DNA of 19,449 bases from CAZBGL01 sp964491375 (GCA_964491375.1 CAZBGL010000066.1:1-19449); one strand, 5' to 3'. Shown: positions 6,531 to 14,748, counted from the stretch's first letter. The notes: a model not told the origin generated them from the sequence alone. A program made the numbers and translations.

Positions 6531-7903
6531 AGCGAGTAACCCACCTCGCCGTGGGCGGCCTGGTCCAGGCCGGTGACCTCGTCGGCCTCGTCCACCCGGA
6601 GCCCCACGGCCGCGTCGATGCCCTTGCACAACACCCAGGTCACCCCGAACGCATAGGCGGCCGCCGCCACCACGCCCACCACCTGCACCCCGAACTGGCG
6701 TACGTCGCCGGTGAGGAGGCTTCCGGCGCCCACCGTGGCGAACATCCCGGTGGCCAGGGCCCCCCATGCCCCGCCCACTCCGTGGACTCCGAGCACGTCC
6801 AGGGCGTCGTCGTAGCCGAACCGGCCCTTCAGGCACACGGCCGCGAAGCACACCACGCCGGCCACCCCGCCCACCACCACGGCCCAGCCCGGCGTGATGA
6901 AGCCCGCACCCGGCGTGATGGCCACGAGCCCGGCCACCAGCCCCGAGGCAGCGCCCAGTGCGCTGGGTTTCCCGAACCGGACGCGCTCGGCCAGGAGCCA
7001 GCCCACCATGCCGGCGGCAGCGGCCGTGTTCGTGGAAAGGAACGCCAGCACCGCCGTCCCGTTGGCCGCCAGGGCGCTTCCGGCGTTGAACCCGAACCAC
7101 CCGAACCACAACAGCCCGGCGCCGAGCAGGGTCATGGTCAGGTTGTGGGGGATGAACGGCTCCGTGGGGTAGCCTTTGCGCTTCCCGAGGACGAGCACGG
7201 CGGCCAGCGCCGACACGCCGGACGAGATGTGCACCACCGTGCCGCCGGCAAAGTCCAGGGCGCCCAGTTCCAGGAGCCACCCCCCGTCGCCCCATACCCA
7301 GTGGGCCAGGGGATCGTAGACCAAGAAGGCCCACAGCACGATGAACAGGGTGTAGGCGCCGAACCGTACCCGCTCCACCACGGCGCCGCTGATGAGCGCG
7401 GGGGTGATGATCGCGAACATGCCCTGGAACGCCACGAACGCCAGGGTGGGGATGGTTCCGGTGAGGTGGTCCGGGCCGATGCCGGCTAGGAACAGCCGGT
7501 CGAGACCGCCGAGCAGGGGTCCGCCGGTGCCGCCGAACGAAAGGGAGTACCCGGCCGCCACCCACTGGATCCCGATGGCGCCCATGGCGATGAAGCTCAG
7601 CATCAGGGTGGAGAGCACGTTCTTGCTGCGGACCATGCCCCCGTAGAACAACGCGAGCCCCGGAACCATCAGGAGCACGAGCGCCGTGCTGGTGAGCACC
7701 CACGCCGTGTCCCCTGCCGAGAGCCTCTCGGAGGCCCACGCCGCGTGCGGGGCCAGGAGGACCGCCGCGAGACCCGCTGGGGCCGGCCACCCGCCCGCGC
7801 GGCGGACGGGGCCCCGGTGCACGCCCGGGGTGGCGCCGACCTCCTCGGACCCAGGATTCCATGCCGAGTGGTTCACGAGCGATCCGCTATGCCGTTCTCG
7901 CAT
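6527..7903 (-). CDS. amtB: Ammonium transporter (Amt/MEP/Rh family)
   Basis: A 458-aa integral membrane transporter that moves ammonium across the inner membrane as a trimer and is blocked by unmodified PII. Family signatures are intact: VPGLALFYGGMVRSKNVLS (80-98), AFQGMFAIITPALISGAVVERV (158-179), DFAGGTVVHISSG (217-229) with the first pore His at 225, LGVHGVGGAWGA (371-382) with the second pore His at 374, and the C-terminal GLDQAAHGEVGY (445-456). Multiple hydrophobic segments fit the 11-helix fold. The N-terminus has an unusually long polar lead (about 36 residues) before a hydrophobic signal-like segment ending AWA (about 55-57). The ATG at 7903 is preferred because AAGGAG lies 8 nt upstream. 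The region upstream carries a sigma-54 -24/-12 element, so control by NtrC-type activators is expected. Confidence 0.95.
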   Translation of the reverse strand: MRERHSGSLVNHSAWNPGSEEVGATPGVHRGPVRRAGGWPAPAGLAAVLLAPHAAWASERLSAGDTAWVLTSTALVLLMVPGLALFYGGMVRSKNVLSTLMLSFIAMGAIGIQWVAAGYSLSFGGTGGPLLGGLDRLFLAGIGPDHLTGTIPTLAFVAFQGMFAIITPALISGAVVERVRFGAYTLFIVLWAFLVYDPLAHWVWGDGGWLLELGALDFAGGTVVHISSGVSALAAVLVLGKRKGYPTEPFIPHNLTMTLLGAGLLWFGWFGFNAGSALAANGTAVLAFLSTNTAAAAGMVGWLLAERVRFGKPSALGAASGLVAGLVAITPGAGFITPGWAVVVGGVAGVVCFAAVCLKGRFGYDDALDVLGVHGVGGAWGALATGMFATVGAGSLLTGDVRQFGVQVVGVVAAAAYAFGVTWVLCKGIDAAVGLRVDEADEVTGLDQAAHGEVGYSL

Positions 7904-7972
7904 GAGGCCTGCTCCTTGTGGCGATGGTTCCGTCCGGTGACCCGGCTCGCCGGCCGGGGTCCATGGGGTTGG

Positions 7973-7988
7973 AGCAAGGGGCGTGCCG
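7973..7988 (-). promoter_or_regulatory. Sigma-54 (RpoN) -24/-12 promoter of amtB-glnD-glnB
   Basis: Read on the minus strand from 7988 to 7973 the sequence is CGGCACGCCCCTTGCT. This matches the RpoN consensus TGGCACG-N4-TTGC(A/T) at every defined position except the first T. The invariant GG (7987-7986) and GC (7975-7974) are exactly 10 bp apart. The expected start near 7962 gives a leader of about 60 nt to the amtB ATG at 7903. This is the usual promoter type for nitrogen-controlled amtB operons. Confidence 0.82.
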
Positions 7989-8234
7989 GGGCTGTCCACG
8001 ATGCGGTTCGCCCACGGACGGGTACCCGGGGGGTCGCCCCGGGGCGCCTCCAAGGAGGCCTCCTGTGCGGCGCGGCCGCGGGTTCCCCCGGCAGGGCGGC
8101 CTCCCGAACCGTTGTGCGCACGGTCTCCGGGAGCGAGGGGGATGGATCGGATCAGGGGGCTGGTTTGGAATAAAAATGTCGAAAGACGCCTTCTTGTGCG
8201 ACAAAATTGAAGTGACGATCCCCGGGCACAACAA
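7989..8234. other. Upstream part of the amtB intergenic region with dyads that could bind an enhancer-binding protein
   Basis: The stretch upstream of the sigma-54 element, back to the clp-gene terminator, holds no gene. It contains ACCGT-N7-ACGGT at 8108-8124 with GTGCGCAC inside it, TTGT-GCG-ACAA at 8194-8204, and the heptamer TTGTGCG twice (8112-8118 and 8194-8200). The dyads lie roughly 150-240 bp upstream of the predicted start, a normal distance for an NtrC-type enhancer, but neither fits the enteric NtrC consensus well. GCCTCC-AA-GGAGGC at 8046-8059 runs into the overlapping palindrome GGAGGCCTCC at 8054-8063. An AT-rich patch at about 8163-8212 could favour bending or IHF-like binding. 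The regulatory reading is inference. Confidence 0.35.
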
Positions 8235-8254
8235 AACCGGCCCAAAGGCCGGTT
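8227..8254 (-). terminator. Rho-independent terminator of the Clp-like ATPase gene
   Basis: On the minus strand a perfect 8-bp hairpin (AACCGGCC at 8235-8242 pairing with GGCCGGTT at 8247-8254, 4-nt loop) is followed by a T-rich tail reading TTGTTGTG (8234-8227). It begins 5 bp after the stop codon at 8260. It separates the clp-like gene from the amtB operon, which then starts from its own sigma-54 promoter. Confidence 0.8.
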
Positions 8255-8259
8255 GCGCC

Positions 8260-9561
8260 TCAGGCCGCCTCGAACCACACGCGGCGGCGCCTCAGGTGGG
8301 TGCGGATCCGGACCGGCGGCCGGAACCGGCCCGACAGGATCTCGTGGGCCAGGGGGTCGAGCACGTGGCGCTTGATCGTGCGGCGCAGGGGCCGGGCGCC
8401 CATCCTGGGATCCGTGCCCTCATCCACCAGGAACTCCTTGACCTCGGGGTCGAACTCGATCTCCATCCGCCGGGGCTCCAGGTAGCCGGCCACCTCCTCC
8501 AGCAGGATCTCGCAGATCCTGAGGGCGTCCTCCCGGGACAGGGGTCGGAACACGATGATCTCGTCGATCCGGTTCACGAACTCCGGCGGGAAGTGGGCCT
8601 TGAGGGCCTTGATGCTCTCGGCCTCCATCTCCTCGCACCGGGTGCACACGCCGAAGCCCACCCTCCGGTCCAGTTCCTCGACTTCGCGGGCCCCCACGTT
8701 GCTGGTCATGATGATGATGGCGTCCCGGAAGGGGACCTTTCGGCCCTTGCTGTCGGTGAGAACGCCCTCGTCCAGGATCTGGAGGAGGATCTGGTGGAGC
8801 TTGGGGTGGGCCTTTTCGATCTCGTCGAACAGGACCACGCACGAGCCGCGGGCCAGCACCGCGTCGGTGAGGTACCCGCCCTCGCCGTGGCCCACGTACC
8901 CCGGGGGCGCCCCGATGAGCTTGGCGTACTCGTGGGGTTGGGCGTACTCGCTGCAGTCCACGCGCACGAGCCGGTCCTCGCCGGGGTACAGCACCCGCAC
9001 CAGCGCCTTGGCCAGTTCGGTCTTGCCCACCCCGGTCTGGCCGAGGAAGAAAAAGCTCCCCACGGGCCGGTCCGGGTCCTTCAGCCCGGCCGCCGCCCGA
9101 CGCAGGGCCCTGGCCAGCCGTTCCACCGCGTGGCGCTGGCCCACCACCTGGCGCTCCAGGAGTTCCTCCAGGTGGAGGAACCGCTCGGGTTCCCCCGGTT
9201 CCCCGGTCTTGCCGGGTTCCACCAGGTACAGGGCCTCCCCCTCGTCCGCCTCGGGCACCGGGATCGAAACCCGCGAGATCTCCAGGTGCGGGTTCACGTC
9301 CACGCACAACCGGTACAGCGCGTCCTCCATCCGGGCCGCCTCCTCGGCGGACACCTGGGAGTCGTTGAGCAGTGCGGGCAGGATCTTGGCCGGGAACTCC
9401 GGGATGCACACGCCCAGCAGGAACCGGACGTACTCCTGGCGGTTCCTGAACCGGGCCTGGCCCACCAGGCTGGTGAACTCGCTCTCGGTGAAGATCCGGA
9501 CCCGGATGAACCGGTCCAGGGCGTCGCAGTATCGCAGCACCGTGTTGGCGGACACCTTCAT
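8260..9561 (-). CDS. Single-module ClpC/ClpA-type AAA+ ATPase with unrecognised N-terminal domain
   Basis: A 433-aa AAA+ protein related to the second ATPase module (D2) of ClpA/ClpB/ClpC unfoldases, which thread proteins into ClpP. Visible are Walker A GQTGVGKT (174-181), the pore loop GYVG (221-224), Walker B LFDEIE (244-249), sensor 1 TSN (286-288), the NR arginine finger region (330-331) and sensor 2 GARPLRR (388-394). The tripeptide VGF (301-303) sits where ClpA/ClpC carry the ClpP-docking IGL/VGF loop and is followed by a CxxC (306-309). There is only one ATPase module. Residues 1 to about 130 are not the Clp-N repeat domain or the ClpX zinc finger; I do not recognise them. The ATG at 9561 has GGAGG 6 nt upstream and is preferred over an ATG at 9597. 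It is monocistronic between a palindrome upstream and a terminator downstream. ClpP partnership is inferred. Confidence 0.85.
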   Translation of the reverse strand: MKVSANTVLRYCDALDRFIRVRIFTESEFTSLVGQARFRNRQEYVRFLLGVCIPEFPAKILPALLNDSQVSAEEAARMEDALYRLCVDVNPHLEISRVSIPVPEADEGEALYLVEPGKTGEPGEPERFLHLEELLERQVVGQRHAVERLARALRRAAAGLKDPDRPVGSFFFLGQTGVGKTELAKALVRVLYPGEDRLVRVDCSEYAQPHEYAKLIGAPPGYVGHGEGGYLTDAVLARGSCVVLFDEIEKAHPKLHQILLQILDEGVLTDSKGRKVPFRDAIIIMTSNVGAREVEELDRRVGFGVCTRCEEMEAESIKALKAHFPPEFVNRIDEIIVFRPLSREDALRICEILLEEVAGYLEPRRMEIEFDPEVKEFLVDEGTDPRMGARPLRRTIKRHVLDPLAHEILSGRFRPPVRIRTHLRRRRVWFEAA

Positions 9562-9597
9562 GATGAGCCTCCAAGGGCGTCCCCTATTGTTTCTCAT

Positions 9598-9613
9598 CGG
9601 CCGGATCCGGCCG
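9598..9613. promoter_or_regulatory. 16-bp perfect palindrome upstream of the Clp-like gene
   Basis: CGGCCGGATCCGGCCG is a perfect 16-bp palindrome located 37-52 bp upstream of the ATG at 9561. It is a plausible repressor operator or a hairpin in the 5' leader. I could not fit a convincing -35/-10 pair around it; the AT-rich run at about 9664-9677 is the likeliest -10 neighbourhood. Confidence 0.4.
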
Positions 9614-9946
9614 TATCGGTAGTCGCCTGTCGGTTGTCGGGCTGCGCGTCACCCGTCACCGTCCTTAATATTTTTTCCCCGGCCCCATCCTCGGGCAAGC
9701 CCCGGGGGGGTGGGCGGCTTCCGGCCCTCTCACAAGATGAACCTCTGTTTTGCAGCGCGACCCTGTCGACGCGCGATGGGTGCCGGTCCCCCGGCGTCCA
9801 GGGCCGAGATTCCGCAACTGCGTAACAGGCCTGGGGATTCCAGACGGGGAGACGTTGCGGCCGTTTTGAAAACAGCCGCTTCGTTTGTTCCGGAAGCCAC
9901 GATCCCCGCCGGGCCCGTTCACCGGCGAAAAGCTTCCCCAGGGCGC
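9614..9946. other. Intergenic region between the Clp-like gene and the regulator, no gene seen
   Basis: No ORF here has a credible start, ribosome site and family resemblance. The stretch holds an AT-rich run (about 9664-9677) that could serve the minus-strand gene. It also holds a strong imperfect dyad at 9857-9879, with arms GCGGC and GCCGC flanking GTTTT and AAAAC around a central G, broken by one mismatched pair. The dyad lies about 90 bp upstream of the putative promoter for the regulator gene, where an activator or distal repressor could bind. No repeat array, tRNA or insertion sequence is visible. Confidence 0.55.
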
Positions 9947-9975
9947 TTGACGCCGGTTTTTTTTTGCTCTAGGGT
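9947..9975 (+). promoter_or_regulatory. Sigma-70-like promoter of the regulator/beta-oxidation operon
   Basis: TTGACG (9947-9952) and TAGGGT (9970-9975) are separated by 17 bp. The -35 is near consensus and the -10 keeps the key first, second and last positions. The spacer includes nine consecutive T residues (9957-9965), which also follow an ACCGGCG/CGCCGGT dyad (9921-9927 with 9951-9957). The same DNA could therefore be read as a terminator, but no gene lies upstream on this strand. The expected start near 9982 precedes the GTG at 10042 by about 60 nt. Confidence 0.5.
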
Positions 9976-9983
9976 GACGCCTT

Positions 9984-10023
9984 CCTTAAGCGGGGCTGAA
10001 AGCGTTTCAGTGCTCCTTAAGCG
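9984..10023 (+). promoter_or_regulatory. Putative operator: palindrome flanked by direct repeats
   Basis: The palindrome CTGAAA-GCG-TTTCAG (9996-10010) sits between two identical CCTTAAGCG copies at 9984-9992 and 10015-10023. The copies are 31 bp apart, about three helical turns, so all elements would face the same side of the DNA. They lie just downstream of the predicted transcription start and end 18 bp before the regulator GTG. That is the placement expected for autoregulation by the XRE-cupin protein encoded next. Confidence 0.5.
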
Positions 10024-10041
10024 ACCGGGGGTTGGTAGCCC

Positions 10042-10626
10042 GTGGACACGAAGCGGGAGGTTCTGGAGAAACTCAACCTGGGCGGCCGGATCAAGGAACT
10101 CCGGCTCCAGCGGGGCATGACCCTCAAGGATCTGGCCGAGCGCACGGGGTTCAGCCCGGCCCTGCTCTCGCAGGTGGAGAACAACCTGGTCTCGCCGTCC
10201 ATCTCCACCCTGTGGAACTTCGCCGAGGCCCTGGGGGTGAAGATCGGGTACTTCTTCCAGCAGGAGGCCGAGGAGCGGCGGGACTACGTGCTGACCCGGT
10301 CCGGCCAGGAGGCCCTGGTGTACCGGGACGAGCTCCCCCACACCATTCCGTACCGGGACCTGGCGTACGGGTTCGAGGACCGGAGCATGAGCCCGTACCT
10401 GCTCTGTTGTGACAGTCCGTGTGAATTTTCGCTCAAGGAACTGCCCTACGAGGGCGAGGAGTTCCTCCACGTGCTCGAAGGCCGGGTGGAGCTGGAGTAC
10501 GGGGGGCGCACGTTCGTGCTGGAACCGGGGGACAGCATGTACTACAACGCCCAGCTCCCCCACCGCATCCGGGTGCCGGAGCAGGCTCGCTTCCTGGCGG
10601 TGCTCTACGAGGCCCACCGCCGGTGA
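10042..10626 (+). CDS. XRE-family transcriptional regulator with C-terminal cupin domain
   Basis: A 194-aa two-domain regulator. Residues about 14-70 form an HTH_3/XRE DNA-binding domain (GGRIKELRLQRGMTLKDLAERTGFSPALLSQVENN, with the recognition helix around 38-48). Residues about 115-190 form a cupin (GEEFLHVLEGRVELEYGGRTF, then EPGDSMYYNAQLPHRIRV) that probably binds a small effector. The His/Glu pattern (E139/H143/H174) leaves metal binding possible. The GTG start at 10042 has only a weak GGGG/GGTTGG-type ribosome site. No ATG start fits better. The thiolase starts 20 bp downstream, so it is probably the first gene of the operon and its controller. It could respond to an acyl-CoA or free short-chain acid, which is an inference from context. 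Palindromes in its leader suggest self-control. Confidence 0.9.
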   Translation: MDTKREVLEKLNLGGRIKELRLQRGMTLKDLAERTGFSPALLSQVENNLVSPSISTLWNFAEALGVKIGYFFQQEAEERRDYVLTRSGQEALVYRDELPHTIPYRDLAYGFEDRSMSPYLLCCDSPCEFSLKELPYEGEEFLHVLEGRVELEYGGRTFVLEPGDSMYYNAQLPHRIRVPEQARFLAVLYEAHRR

Positions 10627-10646
10627 TCCGTTGTGAGGAGGAGGCC

Positions 10647-11831
<1,185 letters not shown>

Positions 11832-11912
11832 GGGCCGCCGGCCCGGGCAGGGGTGTCGGGTATCCGGCGACGGCTCCGAGTGCCGGGGGATCATCCACAC
11901 GGGAGGAGAGCC

Positions 11913-12779
11913 ATGAACGCGAGCGACGTGAAGACAGTGGGCGTGGTGGGGGCCGGAACCATGGGGCACGGCATCGCCCAGGTGTTTGCGGCCGCCGGCT
12001 ACACGGTGGTGCTGCGGGACATCGCGGACGAGTTCGTGCAGAAGGGCCTGGCCGCCATCGGTAGGAACCTGGACCGCATGGTGAAGAAGGGCAAGATCAC
12101 GGCCGAGGACAAGGAGGCCGTGCTGGGCCGCATCCAGGGCACCACGGACTTGGAGCGGTTCGCCGAGGTGGACGTGGCCGTCGAGGCCGCCACCGAGAAC
12201 CTGGACATCAAACTCAAGATCTTCGAGGACCTGGACCGGATCACCCGCCCCGAGGCGATCCTGGCCTCCAACACCTCCTCCATCTCCATCACCAAGATCG
12301 GCAAGGTCACGGGCCGGCCCGACAAGGTGATCGGGATGCACTTCATGAACCCCGTTCCGGTGATGAAGCTCGTGGAGATCGTGCGGGGTCTGCAGACCTC
12401 GGACGAGACGTACCGGGCGGTGGAGGAGCTGTCCAAGAAGCTCGGCAAGGTGCCGGTGTGCGTCAACGACAGCCCCGGGTTCGTTTCGAACCGGATCCTC
12501 CTGCCCATGATCAACGAGGCCATCTTCACCCTCTACGAGGGCATCGCCTCGCCCGAGGACATCGACACCGTGATGAAGCTCGGCATGAACCACCCCATGG
12601 GGCCCCTGGAGCTCGCCGACCTCATCGGCCTGGACGTGTGCCTGTACATCATGGAGGTGCTGTACGAGGGGTTCGGCGACTCCAAGTACCGGCCCTGCCC
12701 GCTGCTGAAGAAGATGGTGGACGCCGGCAACCTGGGCCGGAAGACGGGCAAGGGCTTCTACGACTACACCAACGGCTAG
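11913..12779 (+). CDS. 3-hydroxybutyryl-CoA (3-hydroxyacyl-CoA) dehydrogenase
   Basis: A 288-aa NAD-dependent enzyme of the single-function HBD type, oxidising (S)-3-hydroxybutyryl-CoA to acetoacetyl-CoA. The Rossmann motif GAGTMGHG (13-20), the ASNTSSISITKIG segment (118-130), catalytic His143 in GMHFMNPVPVMKLVEIV with Glu155, and NDSPGFVSNRI (185-195) with Asn193 are present. The C-terminal domain has NHPMGPLELADLIGLD (226-241) and ends GRKTGKGFYDY, as usual. The ATG at 11913 has GGGAGGAGAG upstream. An 81-bp gap separates it from the thiolase and 25 bp from the hydratase. It resembles the short stand-alone HBD/PaaH group rather than the large FadB fusion, which fits a short-chain (C4) pathway. 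Confidence 0.94.
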   Translation: MNASDVKTVGVVGAGTMGHGIAQVFAAAGYTVVLRDIADEFVQKGLAAIGRNLDRMVKKGKITAEDKEAVLGRIQGTTDLERFAEVDVAVEAATENLDIKLKIFEDLDRITRPEAILASNTSSISITKIGKVTGRPDKVIGMHFMNPVPVMKLVEIVRGLQTSDETYRAVEELSKKLGKVPVCVNDSPGFVSNRILLPMINEAIFTLYEGIASPEDIDTVMKLGMNHPMGPLELADLIGLDVCLYIMEVLYEGFGDSKYRPCPLLKKMVDAGNLGRKTGKGFYDYTNG

Positions 12780-12804
12780 ACCCGCCGCCGAAAGGAGGGC
12801 ATCC

Positions 12805-13590
12805 ATGGCGTACGAAAACATCCGGCTCGAACAGGTGGAGCCGGGCATCTACGTGCTCACCATCGACCGGCCCAAGGCCCTGAACGCGCTCAACTCCCAG
12901 ACCCTGGCCGAAATGGACGCGGCCCTGTCCCAGGTGGAGGCGGACGAAGGGGCGCGGGTGCTCCTGATCACCGGGGGCGGCGACAAGGCGTTCGTGGCCG
13001 GAGCGGACATTGGCGAGATGAAGCCCTTCACCGCGGCCCAGGCCCGGGCGTTCTCCCAGCGGGGGCTCCGGGTGCTGCGGCGGATCGAGACCCTGCCCGT
13101 GCCCGTGATCGCCGTGGTGAACGGTTACTGCCTGGGGGGCGGTTGCGAGCTGGCCATGGCCTGCGACTGGATCCTGGCGAGCGAGAGGGCCGTGTTCGGC
13201 CAGCCCGAGGTGAGCCTGGGCGTCACCCCGGGCTTCGGGGGCACCCAGCGCCTGACCCGGCTCGTGGGCCCGGCCCTGGCCACGGAGCTCGTCACCACGG
13301 GCCGCCGCATCAAGGCGGACGAGGCCAAGGCCATCGGCCTGGTGAACCACGTGTTCCCGCACGACCGGCTCATGGACGAGGCCCTGGCCCAGGCCCGGGC
13401 CATCGCGGCCAACGGCCCGGTCGCCGTGCGGCTGGCCAAAGAGGCCGTGCAGCGGGGCCAGGACCTGGACCTGGACAATGCGTGCGTGCTTGAAAGCGAG
13501 ATCTTCGGGCTGTGCTTCGCCACCGAGGACCAGAAGGAGGGCATGGGTGCCTTCCTGGAGAAGCGCAAGGCCTCGTTCCAGGGCCGGTGA
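12805..13590 (+). CDS. Enoyl-CoA hydratase/isomerase family protein (crotonase)
   Basis: A 261-aa crotonase-fold enzyme, standard length, hydrating crotonyl-CoA or other short trans-2-enoyl-CoA to the 3-hydroxyacyl-CoA. The CoA/oxyanion segments AFVAGADIGEM (62-72) and NGYCLGGGCELAMACD (106-121) are intact. The two catalytic Glu residues are visible at 115 (GGCELA) and 135 (FGQPEVSLG), as in true hydratases. The following segment reads GVTPGFGGTQRLTRLVG. The ATG at 12805 is preceded by AAAGGAGGG. It is followed after 15 bp by the acyl-CoA dehydrogenase gene. Both glutamates present argue against an isomerase-only or dehalogenase role. Confidence 0.94.
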   Translation: MAYENIRLEQVEPGIYVLTIDRPKALNALNSQTLAEMDAALSQVEADEGARVLLITGGGDKAFVAGADIGEMKPFTAAQARAFSQRGLRVLRRIETLPVPVIAVVNGYCLGGGCELAMACDWILASERAVFGQPEVSLGVTPGFGGTQRLTRLVGPALATELVTTGRRIKADEAKAIGLVNHVFPHDRLMDEALAQARAIAANGPVAVRLAKEAVQRGQDLDLDNACVLESEIFGLCFATEDQKEGMGAFLEKRKASFQGR

Positions 13591-13605
13591 GAAGGGAGGG
13601 GGCCG

Positions 13606-14748
13606 ATGAATTTCGAACTGGATGACGTCCAGACCCTGGTCCGGGACACGGCCCGGCGGTTCGCACAGGAGGAGATCGCGCCCCTCGCGGCCGAGATGGA
13701 CAAGACGGCCACGTTCCGCATGGAGCTCGTGCGCAAGATGGGCGAGCTGGGGTTCATGGGGGTGGCCATCCCCGAGCGCTACGGCGGGGGCGGCATGGAC
13801 TACCGGTGCTACGCCCTGGTGATCGAGGAGATCTCGGCCGCCTGTGCGGCCACCGGTGTGATCGTGTCGGCCCACTCCAGCCTGTGCTGCGACCCGATCC
13901 TCAAGTTCGGCACCGAGGAGCAGAAGCAGAAGTACCTGCCGCCCCTGGCCTCGGGCCAGATGCTGGGCTGCCTGGCCCTGACCGAGCCCCAGGCCGGGAG
14001 CGACGCCGGAAGCGTGCGCACCACGGCCGTGCTCGACGGCGACGAATGGGTGCTGAACGGAACCAAGATCTTCATCACCAACGGCGGGCCGGCCGGCGTG
14101 GCCGTGGTCGTCGCCTCCACGGACCGGTCCAAGAAACACAGGGGGCTTTCGGCGTTCATCGTGCCGGCCGACGCGCCCGGGTACAAGGTGGCCAAGGAGG
14201 AGCACAAGCTGGGCATCCGGGCATCGTCCACGGCCGAGCTGGTGTTCGAGGACTGCCGGATCCCCAAGGAAAACCTCCTGGGGGCTCCCGGCGACGGGTT
14301 CAAGATCGCCATGGCCACCCTGGACGGCGGCCGGATCGGGATCGCCGCCCAGGCCGTGGGCATCGCACGGGCGGCCCTGGAGCACGCGGTGCAGTACGCC
14401 CAGGAGCGCTCCCAGTTCGGCCAGCCCATCGCCAACTTCCAGGCCATCCAGTGGAAGTTGGCGGACATGGCCACCGAGGTGGACGCCGCGCGGCTCCTCA
14501 CCTGGCGGGCCGCCTGGAAGAAGGACCAGGGGGTGCGGTTCAGCCGCGAGGCGGCCATGGCCAAGCTGTTCGCCTCGGACGTGGCCATGAAGGCCACCCG
14601 GGAAGCGATCCAGGTGTTCGGCGGATACGGCTACATCGACGAGTACCCCGTGGAGCGGTTCTACCGGGACGCCAAGATCACGGAGATCTACGAGGGCACG
14701 AGCGAGGTGCAGCGGATCGTGATCGCCCGGTCGCTCCTGCGGGATTGA
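13606..14748 (+). CDS. Acyl-CoA dehydrogenase (short-chain/butyryl-CoA type)
   Basis: A 380-aa flavoprotein that introduces the trans-2 double bond into a short-chain acyl-CoA and passes the electrons to ETF. The acyl-CoA dehydrogenase signatures LTEPQAGSDAGS (125-136) and IFITNG (155-160) are clear, and the C-terminal domain has GYGYIDEYPVERFYRDAKITEIYEGTSE. The catalytic base position is Glu363 in YEGTSE, the placement of short-chain and butyryl-CoA dehydrogenases. The ATG at 13606 has GGGAGGGGGCC just upstream. A 39-bp gap leads to etfB. The exact chain-length or branched-chain preference cannot be read from the sequence, though with the C4-type neighbours butyryl-CoA is the best guess. 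Confidence 0.93.
   Translation: MNFELDDVQTLVRDTARRFAQEEIAPLAAEMDKTATFRMELVRKMGELGFMGVAIPERYGGGGMDYRCYALVIEEISAACAATGVIVSAHSSLCCDPILKFGTEEQKQKYLPPLASGQMLGCLALTEPQAGSDAGSVRTTAVLDGDEWVLNGTKIFITNGGPAGVAVVVASTDRSKKHRGLSAFIVPADAPGYKVAKEEHKLGIRASSTAELVFEDCRIPKENLLGAPGDGFKIAMATLDGGRIGIAAQAVGIARAALEHAVQYAQERSQFGQPIANFQAIQWKLADMATEVDAARLLTWRAAWKKDQGVRFSREAAMAKLFASDVAMKATREAIQVFGGYGYIDEYPVERFYRDAKITEIYEGTSEVQRIVIARSLLRD

Noticed and set aside
4182..6539. Long open plus-strand frame opposite glnD
   Set aside because: High GC content makes antisense frames open. The translation is rich in Arg, Gly and Pro, shows no family resemblance and lacks a ribosome site.
4128..7862. Very long minus-strand reading frame spanning glnD and most of amtB
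   Set aside because: Only the part from 6530 downwards resembles a protein family (GlnD). The part upstream is low-complexity Arg/Gly/Pro sequence in the wrong frame of amtB.
7904..8121. Short ORFs between the clp-like gene and amtB on both strands
   Set aside because: They have no credible ribosome site or family resemblance, and the region is accounted for by promoter elements.
9921..9965. Rho-independent terminator (7-bp dyad followed by nine T)
   Set aside because: No plus-strand gene lies upstream to be terminated, and the T-run falls inside the spacer of a good -35/-10 pair. A leader attenuator remains possible but is not claimed.
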